A stretch of DNA of 37,171 nt, taken from Chloroflexota bacterium. GTDB lineage: Bacteria > Chloroflexota > Anaerolineae > Anaerolineales > Villigracilaceae. Of this stretch, positions 22,561-30,449 are shown piece after piece. The first letter of the stretch is position 1; the number at the start of each line of letters is the position of its first letter. Where the stretch lies: positions 1 through 37,171 of the forward strand of contig JACRMH010000058.1 of NCBI GenBank assembly GCA_016219545.1, written 5' to 3'. The notes under the pieces are model-generated. The model was not told where the DNA came from, ran no database searches, and saw only the letters and a list, made by a program, of their open reading frames with translations. A program made the position numbers and the translations under genes.

Positions 22561-23039
22561 TTGAGGCTGTCGCGTACTTTTTGCGGGTCGAATTCACCGA
22601 TCGTCCGCCAAACTTCATTCCCTTGTGCGTCGAAGAAAATAAAAGTTGGTGTATATTGAAAGTTGTAGACAGGCGCAAGTTCCCTGCCGATTTTTTCCTG
22701 AATGTTTAAACGAATAAATTGAATTCGGTCACCAAGTTCCTCTTCGAGCCCGTCAACGACGGGCTTCATCGCGGTGCAGGTCAGTCAGTAGGGGGATTGG
22801 AATTCCAGCAGGACAGGTGTGCCATTGCCGATCATTTCGCTTACGGCTTTGGCATTGCCCATGAGCGGCGTTTGGTGGGGATGTAACATGACCCAAGCAA
22901 TCACAAACCCCATGACGATCATGCCAAAGGCGAGGAAATCCTTCAATTTCGGCTGATTCCTGAGCAGGATCAGCCCTGCGACCAGAATCAAAAAAATAGA
23001 AGCGATGATGAACGAGTATTGGTTGAGAAGAAAATTCAT
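22557..23039 (-). CDS. Membrane-anchored thioredoxin-like protein with in-frame TGA (predicted selenoprotein, ULTC)
   Basis: Read through the TGA at 22787-22785, this is a 160-aa protein. Residues 7-25 and 36-53 are transmembrane helices. A thioredoxin domain follows: TPVLLEFQSPY-U-LTCTAMKPVVDGLEEEL, then FIRLNIQEKIGRELAPVYNFQYTPTFIFFDAQGNEVWRTIG. The TGA is codon 85, exactly the first cysteine of the usual WCxxC, leaving UxxC; the cis-proline loop (YTPTF) is intact. An 8-bp stem-loop lies downstream of the TGA. Without readthrough the first part would be a pointless membrane stub. It overlaps the methyltransferase gene. No ribosome-binding site is obvious. A nonsense mutation is the alternative, made less likely by the second case at 12068-12679. 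Confidence 0.87.
22747..22765 (-). promoter_or_regulatory. Candidate bacterial SECIS element
   Basis: On the minus strand AGCCCGUC (22765-22758) pairs perfectly with GACGGGCU (22754-22747) around a GUU loop. The stem begins 19 nt after the UGA and the loop 27 nt after it. The position and the G at the start of the apical loop fit the bacterial SECIS pattern. The loop is only 3 nt, at the small end for such elements. Confidence 0.6.
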
Positions 23040-23086
23040 GAGGATTTTTGCGCATAAATGTCATACTTTGTGTGTGACACCATGCT

Positions 23087-23115
23087 TTGACAATTCAATT
23101 GAGTTCTTTTACAAT
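23087..23115 (+). promoter_or_regulatory. Sigma-70-type promoter for the EF-G-like gene
   Basis: A perfect TTGACA (23087-23092) and a TACAAT (23110-23115) separated by 17 bp, about 95 bp before the start codon. The start has an AAGGAAGG ribosome-binding site. Confidence 0.7.
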
Positions 23116-23209
23116 CGGACAACTTGCCCTCTGGCGGGACGTTGAAAAACAGACCCAAATCAGGACAAAAATAGATCTACATCCTACAACTTAAGGAAGG
23201 GCTTTTTCA

Positions 23210-25306
23210 ATGAAAGAGTATACCACCGAGTTTCTTCGCAACATCGCGCTTGTATCGCATGGAGGCGCGGGTAAAACAATGTTGGCGGAGTCATTTCTAC
23301 ATGCTACGGGGGCAACCACACGGTTGGGTAAGGTCGAAGATGGGACAACGGCTTCTGACTATGACGATGAAGAACACCGTCGGAAAATTTCCATTTACTC
23401 AAGCATAATTCCAATAGAGCACCGCGATCATAAAATAAATGTAATTGATGCGCCAGGCTACACAGATTTTGTGGGTGAGATCATCTCCGCCCTGAGTGTC
23501 GCTGATGGCGCTATTATTTTAGTAGATGCCGTTTCGGGCATTGAAGTCGGTACAGAACTTGCATGGCGTTACGCAGACGAGTTCAACCTGCCGCGCTTTT
23601 TTGTGATCAACAAAATGGATCGCGACAATGCAAATTTTGAACAAGCCTATGACGCCATTGAAGCGTTCGTGAAGGCACACGGCAAACGCGCCATCAAAGT
23701 CCACTTGCCGATCGGCGAGAAGGCGAGTTTCAAAGGCGTGGTGGATATCATTGGGATGAAATCCTATATAGGCGATGGTACGACCACGGGAGAGATTCCC
23801 GCAGACCTGAAAGAAGCGGCTGAGGCGGCGCACTTTGCGCTGGTGGAAGCGGCAGCGGAGGGGGAAGACGAACTGATGGAGAAATACCTCGAGAACGGTT
23901 CTCTTACTGACGCAGAAATGGTGCGCGGACTGGAAGATGTGGTCTACGCTGGAGAATTCGTCCCCGTGTTCTGTGCGGCTGGCGCGCGTGAAGTTGGCGC
24001 AATCGCATTGCTCAATGACATTATTGATCTGATGCCCTCGCCGCTGCAGGCTACGACTGCCAAATCAGCAAAAGGCAAGGATGGCGATGAAAAACTCAAG
24101 CCGTCTGATACAAGTCCATTATCTGCTTATGTTTGGAAGACCACCGCTGATCCATTTGTCGGTAAGATGACCTACTTCCGCATATATTCAGGCTCCGTTC
24201 AAGCTGAAGGACATGTTTGGAATCAAAACAAAGGCGTTGATGAGCGCGTTTCCGGTCTGCATTTCCAGCGCGGCAAAGAAGTAATTCCCGCGAAGGTGGT
24301 CCATGCCGGCGACATCGCCGCCGTATCCAAATTGTCCGTCACTGCCACAGGCGATTCAATCTGTGATAAAGGACATCCGCTCAGCATTGAAAAACCGAAA
24401 TTCCCTGCTGCGTTATACCGCGTGGCAATCACCCCGAAGAGTCAGGCGGATGCCGCCAAGATTTCCCCCACATTGACTCGTCTGTGCGAAGAAGATATGA
24501 CCCTGGGTTGGGAGAACGATCACATCACCCATGAAACTGTTTTGAAGGGTATGGGCGATCAGCATATTGATGTGGCTCTTCATCGTGCGCAGGCCAAGTT
24601 CCAGGTGGGACTTGCAACACATGAGCCGCGCGTTCCGTATCGCGAAGGAATTACGCGCAAGGCCAGCGGACAATATCGTCACAAGAAGCAAAGCGGCGGT
24701 TCAGGTCAATTCGGCGAAGTGCATCTCCGCATTGAGCCCTTGCCTACTGCCGATTTTGAATTTACCGATGAACTGGTTGGCATGAACCTGTCGAAATCCT
24801 ATCTGCCTCCCATTGAAAAAGGGATCAAGGCAACCATGGAACGCGGTGCTTTCGCGGGCTATCCGATGAGCAACGTGAAAGTGATCGTCTACGACGGCAA
24901 GGAACATGAAGTGGACTCCAAGCCGGTGGCCTTTGAAATTGCAGGACGCGAGGCCTTCAAACTTGCAGTGCAGGAGGCGGGTCCCGTTTTGTTCGAGCCG
25001 ATCATGATCATTCACGTGACTGTCCCCGATGCGAACATGGGCGATGTGATGAGCGACCTTAGCACACGCCGCGGCCGCGTACAGGGGACGGATTCGGAAC
25101 ATGGCAATACCGTCGTTGTAGCGCACGTGCCTCTGGCTGAACTCTTGCGCTACACAACCCAACTCCGCTCCATCACTGGGGGACGCGGATATTTCACCAT
25201 GGACTTCGACCATTACGACACGGTCCCATCTCATATCACGGGTCCGATCATCGAAGCGCATAAGAAGGAAATGGAAGCGAAGAAGGAAGAACAGGGCGGG
25301 ATTTAA
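23210..25306 (+). CDS. EF-G-like translational GTPase (EF-G paralogue, FusA2 type)
   Basis: A 698-aa protein with full EF-G domain order. The G1 loop is SHGGAGKT (residues 16-23) rather than the AHIDAGKT of canonical EF-G; G3 is DAPGYTDF near 80-87; G4 is NKMD near 134-137. Domains II to V follow (LSAYVWKTTADPFVGKMTYFRIYSG, YRHKKQSGGSGQFGEV, and the C-terminal GRRGRVQG-type region read as TRRGRVQGTD). The HGGAGKT loop and mildly divergent sequence are typical of the second EF-G found beside the main factor in many bacteria, whose role is less defined than canonical translocation. It has its own promoter and terminator. Confidence 0.9.
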   Translation: MKEYTTEFLRNIALVSHGGAGKTMLAESFLHATGATTRLGKVEDGTTASDYDDEEHRRKISIYSSIIPIEHRDHKINVIDAPGYTDFVGEIISALSVADGAIILVDAVSGIEVGTELAWRYADEFNLPRFFVINKMDRDNANFEQAYDAIEAFVKAHGKRAIKVHLPIGEKASFKGVVDIIGMKSYIGDGTTTGEIPADLKEAAEAAHFALVEAAAEGEDELMEKYLENGSLTDAEMVRGLEDVVYAGEFVPVFCAAGAREVGAIALLNDIIDLMPSPLQATTAKSAKGKDGDEKLKPSDTSPLSAYVWKTTADPFVGKMTYFRIYSGSVQAEGHVWNQNKGVDERVSGLHFQRGKEVIPAKVVHAGDIAAVSKLSVTATGDSICDKGHPLSIEKPKFPAALYRVAITPKSQADAAKISPTLTRLCEEDMTLGWENDHITHETVLKGMGDQHIDVALHRAQAKFQVGLATHEPRVPYREGITRKASGQYRHKKQSGGSGQFGEVHLRIEPLPTADFEFTDELVGMNLSKSYLPPIEKGIKATMERGAFAGYPMSNVKVIVYDGKEHEVDSKPVAFEIAGREAFKLAVQEAGPVLFEPIMIIHVTVPDANMGDVMSDLSTRRGRVQGTDSEHGNTVVVAHVPLAELLRYTTQLRSITGGRGYFTMDFDHYDTVPSHITGPIIEAHKKEMEAKKEEQGGI

Positions 25307-25324
25307 CTGTAACCCGCAAGAAGT

Positions 25325-25359
25325 AAAAAATCCCGAAGCGAATTGCTTCGGGATTTTTT
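25325..25359 (+). terminator. Intrinsic terminator after the EF-G-like gene
   Basis: TCCCGAAGC (25331-25339) pairs with GCTTCGGGA (25345-25353) around GAATT, flanked by an A-run and a T-run. Confidence 0.9.
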
Positions 25360-25459
25360 GATGCAGGCAATGATTACGTTTTTGCAGGATGGTTGCGCGA
25401 TAGTTGGATTGGTTGTAAAATATCGCAAGTTGAAATCATATTATCCAAAGGAGTAAAAC

Positions 25460-25768
25460 ATGTCTCAAGAACCAATGTCCCCTGAGATCACAAGTGATGA
25501 TAAGTTATGGGCAATGCTCAGTTATGTTTTTTCGCCATTAATTCCTATTATTCTAATGTTAATGGAAGACAAGAAAAACCGTCCTTTCATAAAGGCGAAT
25601 AATGCCCAAGCGCTTGTGTTAGGAATTGTCACAGTTATAACGTCCACTTTTTGCGTTGGAATTTTGGTATGGTTTTACCAGCTCTACTGTGGTTACCAAG
25701 CCTACCAAGGTCAAGAAGTGAAGATTCCCATTGTTTCAGATTTCATCAAAAATCAAGGTTGGGCATAG
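25460..25768 (+). CDS. DUF4870 (Tic20-like) small membrane protein
   Basis: A 102-aa protein with the family pattern DDKLWAMLSYVFSPLIPIILML, KKNRPFIKANNAQALVLGIV, then a second and third hydrophobic segment ending in WFYQLYCGYQAYQGQEVKIP. DUF4870/Tic20-like proteins have three to four helices and no assigned function in bacteria. A clear AAAGGAG ribosome-binding site precedes the ATG by seven bases. It is a single-gene transcript with a terminator on each side. Confidence 0.88.
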   Translation: MSQEPMSPEITSDDKLWAMLSYVFSPLIPIILMLMEDKKNRPFIKANNAQALVLGIVTVITSTFCVGILVWFYQLYCGYQAYQGQEVKIPIVSDFIKNQGWA

Positions 25769-25787
25769 TTACTCTCAGTCTAAAAAA

Positions 25788-25816
25788 GACTCGCGGTTCA
25801 TACCGCGAGTCTTTTT
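25788..25816. terminator. Bidirectional terminator after the DUF4870 gene
   Basis: GACTCGCGGT (25788-25797) pairs with ACCGCGAGTC (25802-25811) around TCAT, with an A-run before and a T-run after. It also lies downstream of the convergent LCP gene. Confidence 0.85.
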
Positions 25817-25859
25817 ATTTAATATGTTAGATTATGGAACTTATAGCAATATTCAAAAC

Positions 25860-27326
25860 TTAGGGGATACTGCCGGCAATATCAGATCCAAGCCTGATCT
25901 CAATATCCACTGGTTGAGAGGGGTCGGGGCTAAATCGGATCTGGCGGCTGGTAAACCCAAAAACAATTTGCAAATACCTCAATGTATAGAGTTTGGGACC
26001 ATACACGATCACGATCGTTTGGCTATAGTTCGTATCAGCTGGACCCACCTGGGTAACGCCCATTCCCTGTGATTGGAAATACTGTCCCGCACGCTGATCC
26101 AGCCCGGCGGTGAAAGTTCCGTCCAGTATGCGGACCCGTGCTTCTTCTAAACGCATGGATTGTATGATTAGGTTTATGTCTGTACTGCCATACGGAACTG
26201 CCAGCGGGCTGAGTGGACCTGACGAAGTGAATATTTCATCCCGTAAAACGCGAATCTTATCTGAGATGGGTTTCAAAATGCTGGCATTCTGTCCGCCGAG
26301 AATGACAGAATCAAACGTGACCATCGTGTCATCAATTACTTTTGAGTTAATGCTTTCGCGGGGAATATCCTTGCCAAGCACAGCCAGCTTAATGGCATCA
26401 TTAAGCCCCATATTCGTATGGATGCCATAGGAAAGTTCATTAAACATCTGCGGTGCTTGAGCGATCAAGGAGGGGAAAACAGCCGGGTCAAATATCTTCT
26501 TTTGCAAGGCAAGGACCACTTCCTGCTGGCGTTTGGCGCGGTCAAAGTCGCCGCCCGAGGTGTGGCGGTTGCGCGCGTAGGCCAATACCTTCCAGCCCTT
26601 GCAAAGTTTTCTGTCTCCCGGGGTGATAACAACATGGTCAAGCCCCGATCCGATGGGGTCAAGAGTCATCTTTTCTGTAGGGTGAACCTCGATACAACCC
26701 AGTCTGTCCACAAGATCGGTGAAGACGTTGAAATCAACCTGTAAATAATAATCCACCGGAACGCCAATGAACTGTGAGACTGTCTTCATGGCAAGCACCG
26801 GGCCGCCGCCGGGAAGTTTCGCCCCTTCGCCGGAAGAATAGGCGGTGTTGATGCGGTTGTAGCCAAAACCCCCAGGGATATTCACCCACATATCGCGTGG
26901 AATGGATAACATGCCGGCAGTTTTGCCAATCGGGTCAATTGTGATCAACATCATGGTATCAGAGCGCGGGGGGCCATCCTGCCCTAAATCACGCGCATCC
27001 AGACCGATGAAAAGGATATTGATGCGGCTGGCGCCATCCCAGGCAGGCGGTAAAACAGCTTCAGGGAGTACAACCGGAGTCGGCGGCGGCAGTTCGCTTG
27101 TAGCAATAGGTTTGCCTTGGTCATCCAATTGGACGGGGGCAACGGAACCATTGGCGCAACTGGGGAGTGGCCGGCCGGGCAAAGGAGTGGTATCCCAACA
27201 TGATGTAAGTGCCCGCGCAAAGACGAAGGCGCCAATTGCCAGGATAACCGTCACTCCCCAAAAGATCATCTGTCCAATGGACAATTTTGGGAATTTAATT
27301 TTCTTTAAAAATTCTGATTGATTCAT
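25860..27326 (-). CDS. LytR-CpsA-Psr (LCP) family wall-polymer transferase
   Basis: A 488-aa membrane protein. One N-terminal helix lies at about residues 17-38, followed by a Pro-rich linker. The LCP domain occupies about 90-300: RINILFIGLDARD, PRSDTMMLITIDP, MLSIPRDMWVNIPG, RINTAYSSG and YARNRHTSGGDFDRAKRQQEVVLAL. A C-terminal LytR_C-like domain follows (RLEEARVRILDGTFTAGLDQRAGQYF). LCP enzymes attach phosphate-linked glycopolymers to peptidoglycan or other surface acceptors. The start at 27326 (MNQSEFLKK) lies 14 bases after the HEAT gene stop, which supports an operon with the HEAT and Trm112-like genes. Confidence 0.92.
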   Translation of the reverse strand: MNQSEFLKKIKFPKLSIGQMIFWGVTVILAIGAFVFARALTSCWDTTPLPGRPLPSCANGSVAPVQLDDQGKPIATSELPPPTPVVLPEAVLPPAWDGASRINILFIGLDARDLGQDGPPRSDTMMLITIDPIGKTAGMLSIPRDMWVNIPGGFGYNRINTAYSSGEGAKLPGGGPVLAMKTVSQFIGVPVDYYLQVDFNVFTDLVDRLGCIEVHPTEKMTLDPIGSGLDHVVITPGDRKLCKGWKVLAYARNRHTSGGDFDRAKRQQEVVLALQKKIFDPAVFPSLIAQAPQMFNELSYGIHTNMGLNDAIKLAVLGKDIPRESINSKVIDDTMVTFDSVILGGQNASILKPISDKIRVLRDEIFTSSGPLSPLAVPYGSTDINLIIQSMRLEEARVRILDGTFTAGLDQRAGQYFQSQGMGVTQVGPADTNYSQTIVIVYGPKLYTLRYLQIVFGFTSRQIRFSPDPSQPVDIEIRLGSDIAGSIP

Positions 27327-27340
27327 TTTTTTATTCAACC

Positions 27341-27904
27341 TCAAGGCTTCATATATACCATATCCAGCCCAAGTCGTTCCAAACCTTCCTGCGCCCAATA
27401 TTGCAGGACGGCAGAGTCTTCGCTTAATGATTTCATCATGACCGGGATCGCGCGATGGTCGCGGATCTCTGACAGGGCGCGCAAGACTAAAATGCGGATG
27501 CCTGTCGGCGCTTCATTCATGACCTCAAGCAGGCTCGGCACCGAAGGACTTCCAATTTTCACGAGGGCATTTCCTGCCAGACCTGCGGTGAGAGAGTCTT
27601 CGTCTGCGAGAGCCTTGATCAACGCCGGGACCGCGCTTTCGTGTGGATGAGTGCAAATGGCCAACGCGGTTGCGGCTCTCACTTCCGGCGCTGAGTCGCT
27701 GAGTAATGGGATCAGGTCAACGGTCAAAGTATGAGGCGAGGCGGCGAGTGCGCGGACCGCCCACCAGCGCGAGTCCACTTCTGCGGCGCGGGTCAAATCC
27801 AATAAGGCCGGTATGACCGCCTCTCCCAAAGCAATGATCGCAGGGATGGAATTCTCCGCGCGGACGTCATCGCCGCTGGTTAATTCGGCCAGCAAATCCT
27901 GCAT
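27341..27904 (-). CDS. Short HEAT-repeat protein
   Basis: A 187-aa protein of about five HEAT repeats, with phrases such as RWWAVRALAASP, VRAATALAICTHPHESAVPAL, GLAGNALVKIG and VLQYWAQEGLERLG. No signal peptide or catalytic motif. It starts one base after the Trm112-like stop and ends 14 bases before the LCP start, so the three genes form one unit. It is probably a protein-interaction module; its partner is unknown. Confidence 0.87.
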   Translation of the reverse strand: MQDLLAELTSGDDVRAENSIPAIIALGEAVIPALLDLTRAAEVDSRWWAVRALAASPHTLTVDLIPLLSDSAPEVRAATALAICTHPHESAVPALIKALADEDSLTAGLAGNALVKIGSPSVPSLLEVMNEAPTGIRILVLRALSEIRDHRAIPVMMKSLSEDSAVLQYWAQEGLERLGLDMVYMKP

Positions 27905-27905
27905 T

Positions 27906-28124
27906 TTATTTTGCGGGCGGCGGGACGGGCAGGGCGCTTTGCGCCGTATTGACCCACTTATCGCCTTCGTCTATCAACATCACCGGGATGTCATCCACGA
28001 TGGGATATTTGCGGTTGCAATCCTGGCAGATGAGCCAACTGTCTTTGTGTAAAACCAGCATGCCCGTTTTTTCGCGCACGCAATTTGGGCAACGTAAAAT
28101 TTCAAGAAGTTCTGAACTAACCAT
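27906..28124 (-). CDS. Trm112-family zinc-binding protein
   Basis: A 72-aa protein: LLEILRCPNC near the start, CQDCNRKYPIVDDIPVMLIDEG in the middle. The two CxxC pairs form a zinc knuckle and the YPIVDDIPVML motif is the Trm112/YcaR signature. The start at 28124 follows an AGGAG ribosome-binding site. Eukaryotic and archaeal Trm112 activates methyltransferases; in bacteria the role is poorly known. It is the first gene of the Trm112-HEAT-LCP unit. Confidence 0.88.
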   Translation of the reverse strand: MVSSELLEILRCPNCVREKTGMLVLHKDSWLICQDCNRKYPIVDDIPVMLIDEGDKWVNTAQSALPVPPPAK

Positions 28125-28200
28125 ATTTTCTCCTTTTATTGAAAAAGATTGTACCATGTGAGTACAGGTGAGCTATTGTTGTCTTACGAAAAAATTTCAC

Positions 28201-28256
28201 CACGGAGGACACAGAGATCACTGAGGAACTCTTTTTAAATCTCTGTGCTCTCCGTG
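28201..28256. repeat. Palindromic intergenic repeat
   Basis: CACGGAGGACACAGAGAT (28201-28218) is nearly complementary (two mismatches) to 28239-28256. It lies between VanW and the Trm112-like gene. The ACGGAGGACACAGAG type of palindrome is common in many genomes. It has no T-run of terminator type. Confidence 0.65.
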
Positions 28257-28296
28257 AGCTCTATGGTAAATGGCTCTTTACCACCATTTAGCTACT

Positions 28297-30177
28297 CTAT
28301 GTTTGCGGCACGAGACAAAGCCCGTTTTCTTGAGCTGTTTTTCTGGGGGTATCAGTATCGGGTCCGTATTGACAGACCGCCTGCCAGGGTTGGTAATGGG
28401 TCGTGAAGTTATCTGTAAAATAAATTTGACCATTGATCCAAACGGTGCGGGTCACGTTTACATCTGCGCCCTGGGCGGCCCAATCCACCTGCTTGATCTG
28501 GTTCTTCTTTAGGTCCGGGTTTTCTTCAAATATCGGCTCCGGCGCAGAGACGATATTGGTGGCTCCTGTCGTTTCCCATGTGACGCTGCGTCCGTCGGAA
28601 GTGGAATAAAGTTTCCAAGTCAGAGAGCGTGCGCGCACATCCACATAGGTTTCCATCAACAGCCAGGAGGATGTATCGTTCCTGAATTTGAAATCCACCA
28701 GCGGGAAGTAGACGGTTGCGTCCATGCCGGCGAGGTCTGGGTCCACTGAACCACCGGCATTCTGTTCATAATAAGAGACACGATAAGCATGGGGATATCT
28801 TTCAACCACGGGGAAGCCTGCGAAGAACACGGTGCGGAAAAGCGTGGTGCTGACCTGACACACGCCGCCGCCCACGCCTTTGATGGTGCGATTCCCGTAA
28901 ATGATAAGAGCTTCAGCAAAACCATTTTCAAGGCTCACATCGCCAAGCATACTGCCCATTGAAAAAGTCTCGCCGGGTGCAACCAGCAAGCCGTGATAAC
29001 GCGCAGAGGCGGCAGTGATGTTTTGGATGCGCGCATCGCTGGAGCCGTAGAAGTAGGTGGTCTGCTGCTGGATGAGTTGAGTCACGCCTAATTCCGCGCC
29101 GGTAGCTGTATCAGCGACGGCGGGTTGATCTTCAGAGACAGAGAGCGCAATCGTATGCTCTCCGCGTAATAGCGCTTCATTAATGGCAAGGATGCTGGCT
29201 TCCACATCCATGGAACGGCCGACGGTTGAAGCTGATATAGGTTCGATCTGACCCGTGCCGTCATTGAAAATAAAACGCGCATTCTCGGGGAGACGATCTA
29301 CATAGGTTTTAATTTCGGATAAAGTTGGGCGCAGTGCGGTGGGATTCAACCCTACTTGCATTTCGGGCTTTCCATTTACATCAACGATATTGACGCCGAG
29401 CATATTCGCGAGGACAGGCACATCATAAGTCCAGGGACCGGGATCGCCGTCACGATAATTTGGGACAACAATGGTCAATGGTTGACTCAAGATGCGGCGT
29501 GCCTCGTCTGCCTGAGAGGAGACATCCACTAATTTTGGCGCGGACTCTTTAATGACCAGAGGCACTTCGCCGTCGCGGAAGGACTGCAATTGCGCGCCGA
29601 GATAGATCAGCGTTGCGTCTATGTTGATCAAGCGTCCGATCTGACCGGGCTGGGCCACTACGTTTATTCCATCCAAACGCAGGCTGGCTTCGACCACGGG
29701 TTGATCCACTTGCAGGGCAAGATTCTGTAAATAGCTGTAAGCTACTCTCTGGTCAAAGAGGATGACCGGTGCAACGTCTGCGCCAAATCCGCGCGCGCTG
29801 ACCTGACCGGATAGCGCGCCGAATAATCCACCGGAACGCCCCGTTTTGTAAGCGGCCATGGCGCTGGCAGACGGGTCGAAGACCATGCCTAGATCAGAAG
29901 GAGATGCCACCCATACTTTATCGGCGGAGCGGAATAATATCTTGCCGGTATTGGGGTAGGAAAGGGTCTGACTTAATTTGATCACGGCATCATTGCGGGG
30001 AAGACCGGAAAGGTCTACGCCTGCGACCGAAACGCCGGGGAATATTTTTCCCGCATAGATGAGTTGATAGCCCACAGTCCATGTGATGATGATGGCGAAG
30101 AAAAGCATAAAGCCGCCCACGACCACGGCAAGGATCTGTTTAGGCAAATCGCGGCGAGAGTTGGTTTTGTAAGTCAT
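28297..30177 (-). CDS. VanW-family protein with peptidoglycan-binding-like repeats
   Basis: A 626-aa protein. A transmembrane helix lies near residues 13-33, followed by two putative peptidoglycan-binding (YoaR-like) segments (FPGVSVAGVDLSGL, GRLINIDATLIYLGAQL and later SASTVGRSMDVEASI). The VanW domain is at about 380-530: ARYHGLLVAPGETFSMGSMLG, YGNRTIKGVGGGVCQVSTTLFRTVFFAG, RYPHAYRVSYY and DFKFRNDTSSWLL. VanW proteins are envelope proteins of unknown biochemical role. A TATAAT box lies 7 bases before the ATG and no ribosome-binding site is present, so translation from a leaderless mRNA is likely. Confidence 0.9.
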   Translation of the reverse strand: MTYKTNSRRDLPKQILAVVVGGFMLFFAIIITWTVGYQLIYAGKIFPGVSVAGVDLSGLPRNDAVIKLSQTLSYPNTGKILFRSADKVWVASPSDLGMVFDPSASAMAAYKTGRSGGLFGALSGQVSARGFGADVAPVILFDQRVAYSYLQNLALQVDQPVVEASLRLDGINVVAQPGQIGRLINIDATLIYLGAQLQSFRDGEVPLVIKESAPKLVDVSSQADEARRILSQPLTIVVPNYRDGDPGPWTYDVPVLANMLGVNIVDVNGKPEMQVGLNPTALRPTLSEIKTYVDRLPENARFIFNDGTGQIEPISASTVGRSMDVEASILAINEALLRGEHTIALSVSEDQPAVADTATGAELGVTQLIQQQTTYFYGSSDARIQNITAASARYHGLLVAPGETFSMGSMLGDVSLENGFAEALIIYGNRTIKGVGGGVCQVSTTLFRTVFFAGFPVVERYPHAYRVSYYEQNAGGSVDPDLAGMDATVYFPLVDFKFRNDTSSWLLMETYVDVRARSLTWKLYSTSDGRSVTWETTGATNIVSAPEPIFEENPDLKKNQIKQVDWAAQGADVNVTRTVWINGQIYFTDNFTTHYQPWQAVCQYGPDTDTPRKTAQENGLCLVPQT

Positions 30178-30263
30178 GGCGAGGATTATAACGAAAAATC
30201 CGCTTCAATTGTGACGGGGATATAAGTTTTGGATGAGTTTCTTAACCACAAAATTTTCCAATT

Positions 30264-30380
30264 TTAACCACGAAGGGTCACGACACTTGCACCGCACTGC
30301 ATTTGGTGCAGTGCAGGTGAGGTACACAAAGGATGCTATTAGGTTTTCCCTTTGTGACCCTTTGTCTCCTTCGTGGTTAA
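30264..30380. repeat. 117-bp MITE-like element containing 66-bp repeat, copy 2
   Basis: Perfect 13-bp terminal inverted repeats (TTAACCACGAAGG at 30264-30276, CCTTCGTGGTTAA at 30368-30380) enclose the 66-bp repeat (30267-30332), which is the reverse complement of 4152-4217 with two differences. It lies between the divergent VanW and DsbA-like genes and has no coding capacity. Terminal repeats and hairpin core fit a non-autonomous mobile element. Confidence 0.75.
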
Positions 30381-30449
30381 TGCTCTTTCACAACCTCCCA
30401 GAAATGCGAACTTGTTTCAAGGTACAATTTGAAAACTTTAGGAGTTAAG

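Noticed and set aside
22557..22769. Separate 70-aa gene starting at the ATG at 22769
   Set aside because: The start lies inside the thioredoxin domain after the active site, has no ribosome-binding site, and the frame continues upstream across a single TGA into a matching thioredoxin N-terminus.
26902..27321. 139-codon plus-strand open frame opposite the LCP gene
   Set aside because: Antisense shadow of a well-supported LCP gene, with low-complexity composition.
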